Assembly (NCBI RefSeq): GCF_000384335.2 | Contig: NZ_KQ031382.1 | Coordinates: forward strand, 3,483,545 to 3,547,544 | Direction of reading: 5' to 3' | Source of the DNA: Hyphomicrobium sp. 99 | GTDB taxonomy: Bacteria > Pseudomonadota > Alphaproteobacteria > Rhizobiales > Hyphomicrobiaceae | DNA length: 64,000 nt | Part shown: one piece after another, positions 36,201-46,175 of the stretch | Numbering within the stretch: the first letter of the stretch is position 1 | How the letters are laid out: each line of letters opens with the position of its first letter | Notes under the pieces: model-generated | The model's input: the letters and a program-made list of their open reading frames with translations, nothing else | Database searches by the model: none | Told to the model about the DNA's origin: nothing | Made by a program: the position numbers and the translations under genes

Positions 36201-37952
36201 CAGGGCGCCAAGCCCGGCGAAGGCGGCCAGCTGCCCGGTCACAAGGTCGACGCGACGATCGCCAAAGTCCGTCACTCGACACCGGGCGTCACGCTCGTCT
36301 CGCCGCCGCCGCATCACGACATCTATTCGATCGAGGATCTGGCGCAGCTCATCTACGACCTGAAGAACGTCAACCCGAAGGCTGACGTCTCCGTGAAGCT
36401 CGTCTCGGAAGTCGGCGTCGGCACTGTCGCGGCAGGCGTCGCGAAGGCGCGCGCCGACCACGTGACGATTTCAGGCTTCGAAGGCGGCACCGGCGCGTCT
36501 CCGTTGACGTCGATCAAGCACGCGGGCTCGCCGTGGGAGATCGGCCTCGCCGAAACCCATCAGACCCTCGTCGCCAATCGTCTGCGCGGCCGCATCGCCG
36601 TTCAGGTCGACGGCGGCATCAGGACCGGACGCGACGTCGTGATTGGTGCGCTTCTCGGCGCCGATGAATTCGGCTTCGCCACCGCGCCGCTGATCGCGGC
36701 TGGCTGCATCATGATGCGCAAGTGCCACCTGAACACCTGCCCGGTCGGCGTCGCGACGCAGGACCCGGTATTGCGCGCGAAGTTCTCCGGCAAACCCGAG
36801 CACGTGATCAACTACTTCTTCTTCGTCGCCGAAGAAGTCCGCGAGATCATGGCTCAGCTCGGCTTCCGCACCTTCAGCGAGATGATCGGCCAAAGCGATC
36901 AGCTCGATAAGGATCGCGCGATTGAGCACTGGAAGGCACGTGGTCTCGACTTCACGAAGCTCTTCCATAAGCCCCATGCGCCGAAGGGCGTCGCCGTATT
37001 CAACAGCGAGCGTCAGGATCACGGTCTCGACAAGGTCCTGGACGTCCAGCTGATCGAGCTTGCGAAACCCGCTCTTGAATTGAAGCGGCCGGTGAAAGCC
37101 GACCTCGAAATCAAGAACGTGAACCGCTCGACGGGCGCCATGCTCTCGGGCGAAGTCGCCAAGCGCTTCGGTCACACGGGCCTGCCGGAAGACACCATCT
37201 GGCTGTCGTTCAAAGGCACGGCGGGGCAGGCGTTCGGCGCATGGGTCGCGCACGGCGTCACGCTCGACCTCGTCGGCGAAGGCAACGACTACGTCGGCAA
37301 GGGATTGTCGGGCGGCAAGCTGATCGTTCGTCCTGATCCGAAATCCTCAATCACGCCCGAGGAAAGCATCATCGTCGGCAACACCGTGCTTTACGGCGCG
37401 ATCACCGGCGAATGCTATTTCCGCGGCGTCGCCGGCGAGCGCTTCGCCGTCCGCAACTCCGGCGCCTATGCCGTCGTCGAAGGCACCGGCGATCACGGCT
37501 GCGAATACATGACGGGCGGCGTCGTCGTCGTTCTCGGTGAGACCGGGCGCAACTTTGCTGCCGGTATGTCGGGCGGCATCGCCTACGTGCTCGACGAGAA
37601 GGGCGACTTCGAAGGCCGTCTCAACAAGGAGATGGTGCAGCTCGAAGCGCTGACTGCCGATTCGGGCTCGCTCCAGAAGCTGGCTCAACAGGGCGGCGAC
37701 GTTGCGATTGCGGTCCGGAACGTCATGGTCGATATGCGCGAGCAGGACGTTGAACGTCTGCACACGCTCATCTCGCGTCATGCGCACTACACCAACTCGC
37801 GTCGCGCCCAGGAAATCCTGAAGAACTTCTCGGACTTCCTGCCGAAGTTCAAAAAGGTGATGCCGGTCGAATACCGTCGCGCACTGACTGAGCTGGCCAA
37901 GGCCCGCGAAACCAATCGCGAGGCTGAGCTTGAGGCCGCAACCAAGCAATAG
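33222..37952 (+). CDS. gltB: Glutamate synthase (NADPH) large subunit
   Basis: GOGAT large subunit, 1576 residues, making two glutamates from glutamine and 2-oxoglutarate. A 33-residue propeptide precedes the amidotransferase nucleophile in [14 protein letters not shown] (Cys34 before cleavage). The class II glutaminase domain covers about 34-430, then a central domain, the FMN-binding barrel (about 840-1210) and a GXGXG beta-helix (about 1290-1500). The 3Fe-4S cysteines are in [15 protein letters not shown] near residue 1162-1174. Full length and intact. It is followed 42 bp later by gltD as an operon for ammonia assimilation. Confidence 0.98.
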   Translation: MSEGYLSPLEDEIGDGSRPAKEGLFDPALERDACGVGFIANLKGKKSHAIVEGALKILENLEHRGAVGADPLSGDGAGILIQIPHDFLAAETKTSGFELPAPGQYAVGQIFMPRDERLRAHCERVWARCLKEEGLELIGWRTVPVDNSCLSDMVRDVEPVQRQVFVRRPASMNDQEEFERHLYIVRKVVSNAIHDAYKGRDIGHYTVSLSTRTLVYKGMFLSYQVKAYYKDLSDPRLVSALALVHQRFSTNTFPSWKLAHPYRMVAHNGEINTLRGNVNWMAARQASVSSPLFGDRISKLWPISYEGQSDTACFDNALEFLVMGGYSLSHAAMMLIPEAWAGNPTMDTKRRAFYEYHACLMEPWDGPAAMAFTDGRQIGATLDRNGLRPARYLVTKDDTVIMSSESGVLPVAEENIVKKWRLQPGKMLLIDLENGCIISDEELKSEITASHPYETWLKRTQIKVSDLPLPTKGVAVPKTNVALLDLQQAFGYTQESIKFLLTPMAEKGEEATGSMGTDTPISALSSKSKLLHTYFKQNFAQVTNPPIDSIREELVMSLVSFIGPRPNILDLQGTSNQKRLEVSQPILTNEDLERIRGIGAVKDNDFESITIDITYPAEKGEGGMGSALDGICAEAEEYVRAKEFNIIILSDRRAGPDRIALPSLLATSAVHHHLIKQGLRTSVGLVVETGEAHEINQFCTLAGYGAEAINPYLAFETLYTMLPELPEGTTPEMVKKRFIKAIGKAMLKVMAKMGISTYQSYCGAQIFDAVGLRSSFVDRYFTGTHTQVEGVGLREIARETVERHKAAFGDVPVLANALEVGGEYAYRVRGEAHMWRPGTVADLQHAVRATDNKDAMSGRVPQKYRDYSKSIDDQSEQLMTLRGMFRIRSGESFGRKPVPLEEVESAASIVKRFSTGAMSYGSISREAHTTLAIAMNRIGGRSNTGEGGEESDRFKPMANGDSMRSAIKQVASGRFGVTTEYLVNSDMIQIKMAQGAKPGEGGQLPGHKVDATIAKVRHSTPGVTLVSPPPHHDIYSIEDLAQLIYDLKNVNPKADVSVKLVSEVGVGTVAAGVAKARADHVTISGFEGGTGASPLTSIKHAGSPWEIGLAETHQTLVANRLRGRIAVQVDGGIRTGRDVVIGALLGADEFGFATAPLIAAGCIMMRKCHLNTCPVGVATQDPVLRAKFSGKPEHVINYFFFVAEEVREIMAQLGFRTFSEMIGQSDQLDKDRAIEHWKARGLDFTKLFHKPHAPKGVAVFNSERQDHGLDKVLDVQLIELAKPALELKRPVKADLEIKNVNRSTGAMLSGEVAKRFGHTGLPEDTIWLSFKGTAGQAFGAWVAHGVTLDLVGEGNDYVGKGLSGGKLIVRPDPKSSITPEESIIVGNTVLYGAITGECYFRGVAGERFAVRNSGAYAVVEGTGDHGCEYMTGGVVVVLGETGRNFAAGMSGGIAYVLDEKGDFEGRLNKEMVQLEALTADSGSLQKLAQQGGDVAIAVRNVMVDMREQDVERLHTLISRHAHYTNSRRAQEILKNFSDFLPKFKKVMPVEYRRALTELAKARETNREAELEAATKQ

Positions 37953-37994
37953 CTATCGCTCTGCCAATCGCGAATTAGAAAGACGAAAGAAGAA

Positions 37995-39434
37995 ATGGGC
38001 AAGCCGACAGGGTTTCTGGAAATCGACCGCGCTGACCGCAAGTACAAGCCGGTCGAAGAGCGTCTGAAGCACTACAAGGAATTCGTCGTTCCGCTGGCCG
38101 AGCCTGACGTCAAGAAACAGGCTGCGCGCTGCATGGATTGCGGCATCCCGTATTGTCACTCGGGCTGCCCGGTCAACAACCAGATCCCCGACTGGAACGA
38201 TCTCGTCTATCGCGGCGACTGGAAGGAAGCGTCCGACAACCTCCATTCGACGAACAACTTCCCCGAGGTGACGGGCCGCATCTGCCCAGCGCCCTGCGAA
38301 GCGTCGTGCACGCTGAACATCGACGACAAGCCGGTGACGATCAAAACGATCGAAAACACGATCGCCGATCGCGCTTGGGAAGAAGGCTGGGTGCTACCGC
38401 TTCCGCCCGATAAGAAGACCGGCAAGAAGGTCGCCATCATTGGCTCGGGTCCCGCAGGTCTCGCCGCCGCGCAACAGCTCGCGCGCGCCGGTCATGACGT
38501 CCACGTCTACGAGAAGAACGCCCGCCCCGGCGGCTTGCTCGTTTACGGCATCCCCGACTTCAAGATGGAAAAGGCCGTCATCGCCCGTCGCGTCAAGCAG
38601 ATGGAAGCCGAAGGCGTGACCTTCCATTGCGGCATCCACGTCGGCCAGGATCTCTCAGCGAAGTATCTGGAATCAAAGCACGACGCCGTGCTGATCGCCA
38701 TCGGCTCCGAGGAGCCGTTCGACTTCTTCGCGAAGTCACCGGGCCGCGATCTCGACGGCCTCCATTACGCGATGGATTTCCTGCCCCAGCAGAACCGTCG
38801 CAACGCGGGCGAGCCGCAGAAGCCGAAGACCAAGGAAATCTCCGCGAAGGATAAGCACGTCGTCGTCATCGGCGGCGGCGACACCGGCTCCGACTGCATC
38901 GGCACCTCCTTCCGCCAAGGCGCGAAGAGCGTGACGCAGCTCGAAATCATGCCGATGCCGCCTGAGAAGGAGAACAAGGCGCTCTCCTGGCCGCATTGGC
39001 CGCTGAAGCTGCGCGTCTCCTCCTCGCAAGCCGAAGGCGCGAAGACCGAGTATTCGATTTCGACCACCGGCTTCTCCGGCGAAGGCGGCAAGGTGAAGAA
39101 GCTTCACTACACGCGGGTGAACTCTAACCTGCAGCCGATCAAAGGCACCGAAGGTGCGCTCGACGCCGACCTTGTTCTCTTCGCGATGGGCTTTTCGGGC
39201 CCCGTGGAAGGCGACATCGTCAAGGAATTCCAGTTGCCGGTCGTACCGCGCGGCCGCTTCAAGGGCCTCGACGCGACGGACAAGGACTACAAGCTTTCGA
39301 CCTCGCCGAAACTCTTCTGCGCGGGCGATATCCGGCGCGGTCAGTCGCTCGTCGTCTGGGCGATCCGGGAAGGCCGGCAAGCGGCGCACGCCATCGACAA
39401 GTTCCTGATGGGATCGACCGTTCTGCCGCGCTAA
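37995..39434 (+). CDS. gltD: Glutamate synthase (NADPH) small subunit
   Basis: Small subunit, 479 residues, passing electrons from NADPH through FAD and two 4Fe-4S clusters to GltB. N-terminal cysteine groups are [17 protein letters not shown] and [16 protein letters not shown]. The FAD Rossmann motif is [20 protein letters not shown] near residue 145, and the NADPH motif is [16 protein letters not shown] near residue 290. The ATG at 37995 follows GAAAGAAGAA-like purines. A perfect hairpin terminator lies 25 bp after the stop and probably ends gltBD. Confidence 0.98.
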   Translation: MGKPTGFLEIDRADRKYKPVEERLKHYKEFVVPLAEPDVKKQAARCMDCGIPYCHSGCPVNNQIPDWNDLVYRGDWKEASDNLHSTNNFPEVTGRICPAPCEASCTLNIDDKPVTIKTIENTIADRAWEEGWVLPLPPDKKTGKKVAIIGSGPAGLAAAQQLARAGHDVHVYEKNARPGGLLVYGIPDFKMEKAVIARRVKQMEAEGVTFHCGIHVGQDLSAKYLESKHDAVLIAIGSEEPFDFFAKSPGRDLDGLHYAMDFLPQQNRRNAGEPQKPKTKEISAKDKHVVVIGGGDTGSDCIGTSFRQGAKSVTQLEIMPMPPEKENKALSWPHWPLKLRVSSSQAEGAKTEYSISTTGFSGEGGKVKKLHYTRVNSNLQPIKGTEGALDADLVLFAMGFSGPVEGDIVKEFQLPVVPRGRFKGLDATDKDYKLSTSPKLFCAGDIRRGQSLVVWAIREGRQAAHAIDKFLMGSTVLPR

Positions 39435-39459
39435 GGGCCGCGACGATTCAAACGAAACG

Positions 39460-39492
39460 AGCGAGCTGCTTCACCGCAGCTCGCTTTTTTTA
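39460..39492. terminator. Terminator between convergent gltD and the DUF459 gene
   Basis: AGCGAGCTGC (39460-39469) pairs perfectly with GCAGCTCGCT (39476-39485) around TTCACC, followed by a run of T to 39491. It ends gltBD on the plus strand; the reverse strand lacks a good T run. Confidence 0.88.
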
Positions 39493-39499
39493 TCTCGAA

Positions 39500-40834
39500 T
39501 TATCCTCTGGGCGGCGGCGCGGCAGGCCTCGCCTCGCTCGTCGTGTCAGGCTTCGGCGGCCACGTCACATCATCGGCGCGGCCAGGCTTCGGCTGCAGCC
39601 GCTCGCCTTTGACGAGCAGCCGGAAATACGGCGCTTGCGTCGGCGAAAGGCGTCCGCGGTCTTTATTTCCGGAAGGCGAAATCGAACTCATAAGCGTCAG
39701 ACCACCGGCAATCTGATCGACGAGCAAATCGCCCCGCTGCCCCGAACCTTCCCGGCGCGCCATCAGCGTCACCACCGACGCAGGGATCGCAGGCCGGACG
39801 ATCTCGATCGTCTGAGATTCTTCACGCCCGTTACTGCCAACGATCTTGAGCGTGATCCGGCCGTTGTCGGCCTTCTGCTCGCCCGAGCCGTCGCCCGATG
39901 CCGAAGGCGGCGAACCGTCGTGCGACGAGCCCTTGACGACAGGCGCCCGGTGAGCTGCCTCAGCTGACTGCGCGACAGGCGACGACGGCGCGGGAGTCTT
40001 CACCGCATTGTCCGGATTGATCTTTGCCTGCTCGGGTTCAGCCCCGAGCAACGGAACGTTGCGATTGGCCTTGGCCTGGATGAGATCGGGCCGCAATTCC
40101 TTCTCGACGAAATGCGCGAGCTTGCGATTCCCGGCGTCCGTAAAGTTGACGCCGTCCCGAAGCCGCAACAGCCGGATCGCGCCTTCGAGATCGGGCCCGT
40201 AAGACGAATACGCGCCGTTTTCGTCGGTGAACCCTTGGTAGGCGTCGATGTATTTATAGCCATTGAGATAGGCGCGTTCGCGGATGACGTCGTTCATTTT
40301 CTGAGCGAGTTCGTTGGCATCCGAGCGCGCGACATTAGGCATACCGACCCAGTAGACGCCGGCATTCTTGCTCTTGAACGCCCGCATCAGCCGATCGACG
40401 CGGCGGGTATATTCGGCAAGCCAAGCGTCGCCTCCAATCGGCAAGCGCTTGCCGTCGGGGCCACGAAAAAACATGCGGTCGTCTTCGCCCACCATCACGA
40501 TCGCGATGTTGAGCGGCTGCGATGCGATCGCCTTTTCGAGGTTCGCAACCTTGGTATCGAAATCCGCGAGACCGATGCCGGAGAACGGTGTCACCTGACG
40601 CTGGATGTTCATCCGGATGTCGGAACCGAACGCGACGAGCAGACCCGCGAGCAGGCCTTCCGCAAACTCATCGCCGTAGACGGCCACTTGATAGACGTCA
40701 TTATCCGGGAACGACGTGAGGAATGTTCCGCCCTGATCGTCGTCGCCAGCCATTACCGGCGAACCAGGCACGGCCGAGATCGCGGTGAGGATCACCGCGA
40801 GCCAGAGGCAGAGATGCCTGGAGAAAGCGCTCAT
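39500..40834 (-). CDS. DUF459/SGNH-fold exported protein with degenerate catalytic residues
   Basis: A 444-residue exported protein: signal peptide (LCLWLAVILTAISAVPGSPVMA), SGNH-like domain about 46-250, then a Pro/Ser-rich tail of about 190 residues. The fold is recognised from VYQVAVYGDEFAEGL, MVGEDDRMFF and LRDGVNFTDAGNRKLAHFVE. In active SGNH hydrolases these blocks read GDS, GxND and DxxH. Here Ser is Glu (about residue 56), Asn is Asp (about 118) and His is Asn (about 230). The protein is therefore probably not a hydrolase of the usual kind. It lies 115 bp from the lytic transglycosylase gene on the same strand. Confidence 0.75.
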   Translation of the reverse strand: MSAFSRHLCLWLAVILTAISAVPGSPVMAGDDDQGGTFLTSFPDNDVYQVAVYGDEFAEGLLAGLLVAFGSDIRMNIQRQVTPFSGIGLADFDTKVANLEKAIASQPLNIAIVMVGEDDRMFFRGPDGKRLPIGGDAWLAEYTRRVDRLMRAFKSKNAGVYWVGMPNVARSDANELAQKMNDVIRERAYLNGYKYIDAYQGFTDENGAYSSYGPDLEGAIRLLRLRDGVNFTDAGNRKLAHFVEKELRPDLIQAKANRNVPLLGAEPEQAKINPDNAVKTPAPSSPVAQSAEAAHRAPVVKGSSHDGSPPSASGDGSGEQKADNGRITLKIVGSNGREESQTIEIVRPAIPASVVTLMARREGSGQRGDLLVDQIAGGLTLMSSISPSGNKDRGRLSPTQAPYFRLLVKGERLQPKPGRADDVTWPPKPDTTSEARPAAPPPRG

Positions 40835-40949
40835 CCGGTCGTGTGCCTTTCGTGAGCCGCAAGATTGCCGACGCGATGATTCCAAGTCCGCACCATACAG
40901 CGTCGGTGCCAGACCTCCAACGCCGAGCCTCACCGCAGCCGGAACGGCT

Positions 40950-42203
40950 TTAACGCTTCGCCTGCGAGTTGGCGTGCGCGAGCACCCCGTCAGACGGCCA
41001 GCAATCGATTTTCAGCCCATTGGCCTTTTGATAAAGCCCGATCTGCTTGCGCGTATTGGAGCCGATTTTCCCATCGGTCTTGTCCATGGGATAGCCCAAA
41101 TCCTTGAGCTTGGCTTGCAGATCGTGAACGGTCTGCGTCCGTGGCTGCGCGAAGGATTTCCACGGCGTCACGAAATCTCCGTCCCCTCGGATGCGGTCGC
41201 CGAGATTTCCGACGAACAGCGCGTAGAGGTCGGATGTGTTGTAGAGCCGAATGACGCGAAAATTCTGTGCCGCGAGAAACGCCGGACCGTAGGCACCTGC
41301 AGGCATCATCAGGTAGGCATCGTCCGCAAGCTGCGCTTGTGTGAACGGCGCGCCGCTCGCCTTGCGGAAGCCCATCTTCACCCAGTCGCCGATCGGCCGG
41401 GCGTCGGGCGGCCCTTCGAGCGAGCAATCAGCCTTGGGGGGCGCAACCACCTCGTAACCCCAGCGCGCGCCGCGAACCCAACCCTTGCCTTCGAGCTGCC
41501 GCGCCGTGAACGCGAGCGCATCAGCGACCGAGCGCCAGATGTCGATCTTGCCGTCGCCATCGCCGTCGACCGCGTATTTCAGATATTCGGTCGGCATGGC
41601 CTGAGTCAGGCCGAGCGCACCGGCCCAGGAAGATTTCATGTCCGAGCGCGGAACGCCCTGCTGCAGCATCTCGAGCGCCGCGATCAGCTCCTCGCGAAAC
41701 TTCTCCTTGCGTTTTCCGGTGTAAGCGAGCGTCGCAAGCATCCGGATCGCATCGTTCGGCGGATGATAAGATCCGTACGCTGTTTCACGACCCCAGATAG
41801 CGACGAGCGTATAGCGATCGACGCCGGTCATTTTTTCAATGCGCTCGAGATCGGCCTTGTGCTCGGCGAGAAATTTCCGGCCCTGCACGGCAAGCGATTC
41901 GAGATAAGCCTTCGAGAGATAATCGGCCGCCGTCTTCGTGAATTCCGCCTGACCGCTGTTATCAACCTTCGGCCGACCGGGAATATCGAGATCCGGAATG
42001 GTGTAATCGGGTTCGACGCCAGCGAAAGCTGCATCGAATGTTTGTCGGCTGACGCCCGCAGCCTTTGCATCAGGCCAAAGGCTCTCGATGAAGGCGCGGA
42101 ATTCTTCCGCCGGTTTCGCTTGGACGACAGGCGTCGCAAATGCCATCACGGCCGCCACGACGACAGCAGACAAAATCTCGTAATAGCGTCGTCTGAACGA
42201 CAT
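40950..42203 (-). CDS. Lytic murein transglycosylase (MltB-like, SLT_2 plus peptidoglycan-binding domain)
   Basis: Exported 417-residue enzyme that cleaves the glycan strand, forming 1,6-anhydro-muramic ends. After a signal peptide (LSAVVVAAVMAFATPVVQA), the catalytic domain (about 30-330) has AIWGRETAYGSYHPPNDAIR with the catalytic Glu. It also has GALGLTQAMPTEYLKYAVDG and DGKIDIWRSVADALAFTARQ. A C-terminal peptidoglycan-binding domain (about 350-405) has DLQAKLKDLGYPMDKTDGKI. Unlike E. coli MltB, no lipobox is evident, so it is likely soluble in the periplasm. It precedes the DUF459 gene on the same strand. Confidence 0.93.
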   Translation of the reverse strand: MSFRRRYYEILSAVVVAAVMAFATPVVQAKPAEEFRAFIESLWPDAKAAGVSRQTFDAAFAGVEPDYTIPDLDIPGRPKVDNSGQAEFTKTAADYLSKAYLESLAVQGRKFLAEHKADLERIEKMTGVDRYTLVAIWGRETAYGSYHPPNDAIRMLATLAYTGKRKEKFREELIAALEMLQQGVPRSDMKSSWAGALGLTQAMPTEYLKYAVDGDGDGKIDIWRSVADALAFTARQLEGKGWVRGARWGYEVVAPPKADCSLEGPPDARPIGDWVKMGFRKASGAPFTQAQLADDAYLMMPAGAYGPAFLAAQNFRVIRLYNTSDLYALFVGNLGDRIRGDGDFVTPWKSFAQPRTQTVHDLQAKLKDLGYPMDKTDGKIGSNTRKQIGLYQKANGLKIDCWPSDGVLAHANSQAKR

Positions 42204-42280
42204 CGGTCGCTGCCTTCCTTGCGTAACGGGCCGCCTAGCGGATGCGAGCGATTGCCTGATTTTCAGGGCATTTTTGGGGC

Positions 42281-43282
42281 TCAGGCCTCGACGGCCCCGG
42301 CCTTCAGGGCGTCAACGCGCCTCTCCCAGTTAAGCGCCTGCGCGACGATCTGTTCCAAATCGTCATGCTGCGGCCGCCAGCCGAGCTTCTCGCGGATTTT
42401 TGCAGACGCGGCGACGATCGCCGCGGGATCGCCCGCCCGCGGCGGCGACAGCAGTACCTTAAAATCGACACCGGAAACGCGCTTCACCGCGGCGATGACC
42501 TCGATGACGGAATAGCCCTTGGAGTAGCCGCAGTTGAAGATGTCGGACGCGCCCCCCCGGCGCAGATGGTCGAGCGCCACCGAGTGCGCCTTCGCGAGAT
42601 CGCTGACGTGGATATAGTCGCGCACGCAGGTGCCGTCAGGCGTCGGATAATCGGTTCCGAAGACCTCCATTTGCGGACGCTTGCCGAGAGCGGTCTCGCA
42701 GGCAACCTTGATCAAGTGTGTCGCCCGAGGCGTCGATTGTCCGGACCGGCCTTTGGGATCGGCACCCGCCACGTTGAAATAGCGGAGGGCGACGAAACGG
42801 AAATCATGCGCGCGCGAAGCGTCGGACAGCATGATCTCGGTCATGAGCTTCGAGGAACCGTAGGGCGACATCGGGGCCGGCGGAGCGCTTTCCGATACCG
42901 GATTTTCCTCCGGGTTGCCGTAGACGGCCGCGGTCGAGGAGAAAATGAAATTCTTCACGCCGGTCTCGACCGCCGCAGCGATGAGCCCTCGCGATTTGAC
43001 CGTATTGTTCAAATAATAGCCGAGCGGATCGGCGACCGAATCCGGAACCACGATCGACCCGGCGAAATGGATAATCGCATCGACGCCGTGGCTGTGGATC
43101 GTTTTCTTGACGAGGTCGTTATCGGCGATGTCGCCCACCACAAGCGTCGCACGGCTATCGACGGCCCAACGAAACCCCGTAGACAGATTATCGATGACGA
43201 CGACGTCCTCACCCCTGTCCACTAGCTCGAGGACCATATGGCTGCCGATGTAACCGGCCCCGCCGGTGACCAGTACGCTCAT
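42281..43282 (-). CDS. galE: UDP-glucose 4-epimerase
   Basis: Short-chain dehydrogenase-type epimerase interconverting UDP-glucose and UDP-galactose. The 333-residue protein has NAD-binding VTGGAGYIGSHMVLELVDRG at the start, FSSTAAVYGNPEENPVSES and the catalytic YGSSKLMTE (Tyr-x3-Lys). It also has RYFNVAGADPKGRSGQ and ATHLIKVACETALGKRPQME. The ATG is at 43282. It is divergent from galU, which makes its substrate, with about 160 bp between, so the pair probably supplies nucleotide sugars for surface glycans. Confidence 0.95.
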   Translation of the reverse strand: MSVLVTGGAGYIGSHMVLELVDRGEDVVVIDNLSTGFRWAVDSRATLVVGDIADNDLVKKTIHSHGVDAIIHFAGSIVVPDSVADPLGYYLNNTVKSRGLIAAAVETGVKNFIFSSTAAVYGNPEENPVSESAPPAPMSPYGSSKLMTEIMLSDASRAHDFRFVALRYFNVAGADPKGRSGQSTPRATHLIKVACETALGKRPQMEVFGTDYPTPDGTCVRDYIHVSDLAKAHSVALDHLRRGGASDIFNCGYSKGYSVIEVIAAVKRVSGVDFKVLLSPPRAGDPAAIVAASAKIREKLGWRPQHDDLEQIVAQALNWERRVDALKAGAVEA

Positions 43283-43445
43283 AGTTGCAATGGACTCCCG
43301 AGTTCGATACCCACAGACCTAAAGGAGACAGCGCCCCAGCGCAAATGACCCGCCCCGCTCCCCGCGAGATTGCTTCTCAAAAACGGGGAATAGACATAAA
43401 TCGTTACCAAATGAGCTTGGACCGCATCTAGCGTCCTCGGAGCAT

Positions 43446-44345
43446 ATGATGAGCGTTGCAAAAAGACCCATTCGTAAAGCTGTCTTCCCGGTTGCCGGTC
43501 TCGGGACCCGATTTCTTCCCGCCACCAAGGCGGTACCGAAAGAAATGTTAACGGTTGTCGATCGGCCCGTACTGCAGCACGTGGTCGACGAGGCGCGAGC
43601 CGCCGGCATTGAGCATTTCATTTTCGTCACCGGACGAAATAAGGGCGTCATCGAGGATCACTTCGACAAGCAGTTCGAGCTTGAATCGACCCTTGCCGCC
43701 CGCGGCAAAAGCAAGGAAATCGAAGCCCTCGCTCGCGATCTTCCGCAGGCAGGTCAAACGAGCTTCACACGCCAGCAGTCTCCGCTCGGTCTCGGACACG
43801 CCGTCTGGTGCGCGCGGGAACTCGTCGGCGACGAGCCCTTCGCGTTGCTCTTGCCCGACATGCTCCATCACGGCCGCTCGCCGTGCCTCGGCGATATGAT
43901 CGAAGCCTATGCCAAGACGGGCGGCAACCTTCTCGCCGTCGCTCCCGTACCCGACGACCAAACGCATCAATACGGCATCGTCGGCGTAAAGGATCAAAAC
44001 GCCAAGGTCTCCCCGATCACCGGAATGGTCGAGAAGCCGAAGCCCGGCACCGCGCCGTCCAACCTGCACATCACCGGACGCTACATTCTGCAGCCGGAGA
44101 TTTTCGGCCTGCTCGAAAAGCAGGAACGCGGCGCCGGCGGCGAAATCCAGATCACAGACTCCATGATCGGCCTGATGCAAGTCGCTGGACAGCCCTTCCA
44201 CGCCGTCCGTTTCGATGGCGACATCTACGACTGCGGATCGAAGCTCGGTTTCTTGACAGCGAACGTCGCGCTCGCGCTCGAGCGTCCCGATCTCGCCGAT
44301 GACTTCAGGCGCGATCTGAACCGGCTGCTGGCATCGAACGCATAG
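43446..44345 (+). CDS. galU: UTP-glucose-1-phosphate uridylyltransferase
   Basis: Makes UDP-glucose from UTP and glucose-1-phosphate. The 299-residue protein has [59 protein letters not shown] and [20 protein letters not shown], all classic for GalU. It starts ATGATG, so the exact initiator could be 43446 or 43449. It is divergent from galE and convergent with the outer-membrane barrel gene 12 bp away. Confidence 0.96.
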   Translation: MMSVAKRPIRKAVFPVAGLGTRFLPATKAVPKEMLTVVDRPVLQHVVDEARAAGIEHFIFVTGRNKGVIEDHFDKQFELESTLAARGKSKEIEALARDLPQAGQTSFTRQQSPLGLGHAVWCARELVGDEPFALLLPDMLHHGRSPCLGDMIEAYAKTGGNLLAVAPVPDDQTHQYGIVGVKDQNAKVSPITGMVEKPKPGTAPSNLHITGRYILQPEIFGLLEKQERGAGGEIQITDSMIGLMQVAGQPFHAVRFDGDIYDCGSKLGFLTANVALALERPDLADDFRRDLNRLLASNA

Positions 44346-44357
44346 CGTCTGACTGGC

Positions 44358-45983
44358 TTATTGGCGCAGCCGGACGCCGAAGTGGACCTCGTCGCCCACG
44401 TAGTCGTTCGGTACGCCGATGCCATTGAAATCCACGTGCTGGTATTTACCGAAGAGCACAGTGTTGCGGTTGGCGTAGTATTCGATGCCAACCGTCTCGG
44501 CCCATTGAGTATCGTTGATAATCCCGTCCTGCGAGTTCTGGTTCGAATAGACGAGCCCTGCGGAAGCGACGAGATAGCGTCTCAGCTCATGCCGAACCTC
44601 GAAGCCGACCGAACGATAAAATGCACCGCCGACATTTGCGGTCGTCGTCTCTGAAACATCCGTGCTGGCGTTGAACAAAACCGATGTCAGCGCGCTCGCA
44701 CGCCACGTCGCATTGGCATCGATCGTCAGACCGTCGACCGGGTGAAGACGTGCATCTTCGGGCGTCTGGATGCCGTACCCGAGGCTGATGTCACCACGAA
44801 GAATTTCGCCCGTGTTTCCGAACGACACGCCGAACCGGTAGCGCTGACCATCCGACGTGCGATTGATGAGGTCGCTCTGAGCAGCTTCCCCGTAATCGCG
44901 ATGATTGTATGCGAACTCGAAATAGGGCGAGAACGACGGCTTGGCCTCCCAAGAGGTTCGGACCGTCTCCTCGTAAACCGTATAGTCGCGATCGCGATTG
45001 GGCGTCACAACGCCCGCGTCTTCGGTACTGCCGTAAGTATAATCCTGGACACTTCCGCGAAGCTGGTACGACAGCCGATTGAAGCGCTGATTGTAGGCGA
45101 CTTCCGCGCGATCCGTGTCGACGACCGACCGTGTGCCGACTGAACTTGCGTCAAGCGCCGAGCGATCTTCCAGATATTGCTGCCGCGAAATCAGTGCCTG
45201 GATATTGGCGCGCCTCGTGATGTCGAGCCGGGCGCGCGCCTCGAGCGTGTAGTCGCGATCGTCTTCGGTCGGAAAGTCGTTGTAAAAGCTCAGCGCGCCG
45301 ACGGCCCTGAACTCGAGCGCATGCGTTCCCCAATTCGATACGAGCCGCGCCCCCGGTTTCACATCCATCGCCCAATCGGAGGGCGAACCGGGCGCGTGAA
45401 AGACGTTCGAATAGTAGGACGCGCCGAACTCGACCTCTGGAAAGAGAACGAAGCTGCCGACCTTGATGCCAACCGGATCGTAGGGCTCCTGCCGGAAGAG
45501 CCGCCGCGGGGTCCGGTTGTCGGAATAGGGATCGAGGTCTTCGATCTGGAAGAGCAACGGATCGTAACCCGCAGGTGGGTTTTCGTTGAGCACAACGTCG
45601 TCGCCGTCCGCGGGCGCGCCGCCACGCGTCGGATCTCCGTCCAACGACTGCGCCTGCTCACCCGCCGTATCGACGCCGCCATCGACAAGGCCGGAGGGAT
45701 CGGCGGAGAGACCCGCGTCGCCGTCTTCCACCTGTCCACTCTGCTGCGGATCAACAGTATCTAATCGATCGGACTTCGATGCCGGCCCGTTTCCGGCATC
45801 ATCGTCGTCCTGTGAATCGGATTGAAGCAGCGACTGTTGCGAAGATCCGGAAGGATAGGTCTCGCTGATCGTGGTCTGCCCACCAGCAGTTGCATCCTGC
45901 GCGCGAGCATGCTGTCCCGGCACGCTCGAAAGCGTTACAACCACAATTCCACTTATCAACCAGGCGAACAGCCGGTCGACCAT
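44358..45983 (-). CDS. Outer-membrane beta-barrel protein (putative porin-2 type)
   Basis: Exported protein of 541 residues. After a signal peptide (LISGIVVVTLSSVPGQHARA) comes an Asp/Gly/Ser-rich disordered segment of about 130 residues. The rest shows alternating hydrophobic strands typical of a large barrel, ending VHFGVRLRQ with no terminal Phe. It resembles the outer-membrane beta-barrel family (BBP2-like) near polysaccharide genes. Repeated strand-like runs include YTLEARARLDITRRANIQAL and HEVRxELRRYLVASAGLVYS-like text. It could be a porin or an exporter; there is no decisive motif. It lies next to galU and kdsD. Confidence 0.78.
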   Translation of the reverse strand: MVDRLFAWLISGIVVVTLSSVPGQHARAQDATAGGQTTISETYPSGSSQQSLLQSDSQDDDDAGNGPASKSDRLDTVDPQQSGQVEDGDAGLSADPSGLVDGGVDTAGEQAQSLDGDPTRGGAPADGDDVVLNENPPAGYDPLLFQIEDLDPYSDNRTPRRLFRQEPYDPVGIKVGSFVLFPEVEFGASYYSNVFHAPGSPSDWAMDVKPGARLVSNWGTHALEFRAVGALSFYNDFPTEDDRDYTLEARARLDITRRANIQALISRQQYLEDRSALDASSVGTRSVVDTDRAEVAYNQRFNRLSYQLRGSVQDYTYGSTEDAGVVTPNRDRDYTVYEETVRTSWEAKPSFSPYFEFAYNHRDYGEAAQSDLINRTSDGQRYRFGVSFGNTGEILRGDISLGYGIQTPEDARLHPVDGLTIDANATWRASALTSVLFNASTDVSETTTANVGGAFYRSVGFEVRHELRRYLVASAGLVYSNQNSQDGIINDTQWAETVGIEYYANRNTVLFGKYQHVDFNGIGVPNDYVGDEVHFGVRLRQ

Positions 45984-46175
45984 TTCAGCGTCCCCATGAA
46001 CGACTTTCCACGCGAAACGCCACAAGTCACCGAGGCACCGTAGAAACGGTTGGTTAATGTCGCTTTAAGACGAACCGGGGGTTGCTTCTGCGCCCCTCAA
46101 AAGCGAAACTGTTAATGCCGTTCGGTTGAGTCACAGAGCCAGCCGAACATCGCGCAAGTGGGGGAAATTGAGCGG

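Noticed and set aside
34554..36461. A 635-codon open frame on the minus strand inside gltB
   Set aside because: A shadow of the GC-rich gltB frame; composition is Arg-rich and no family fits.
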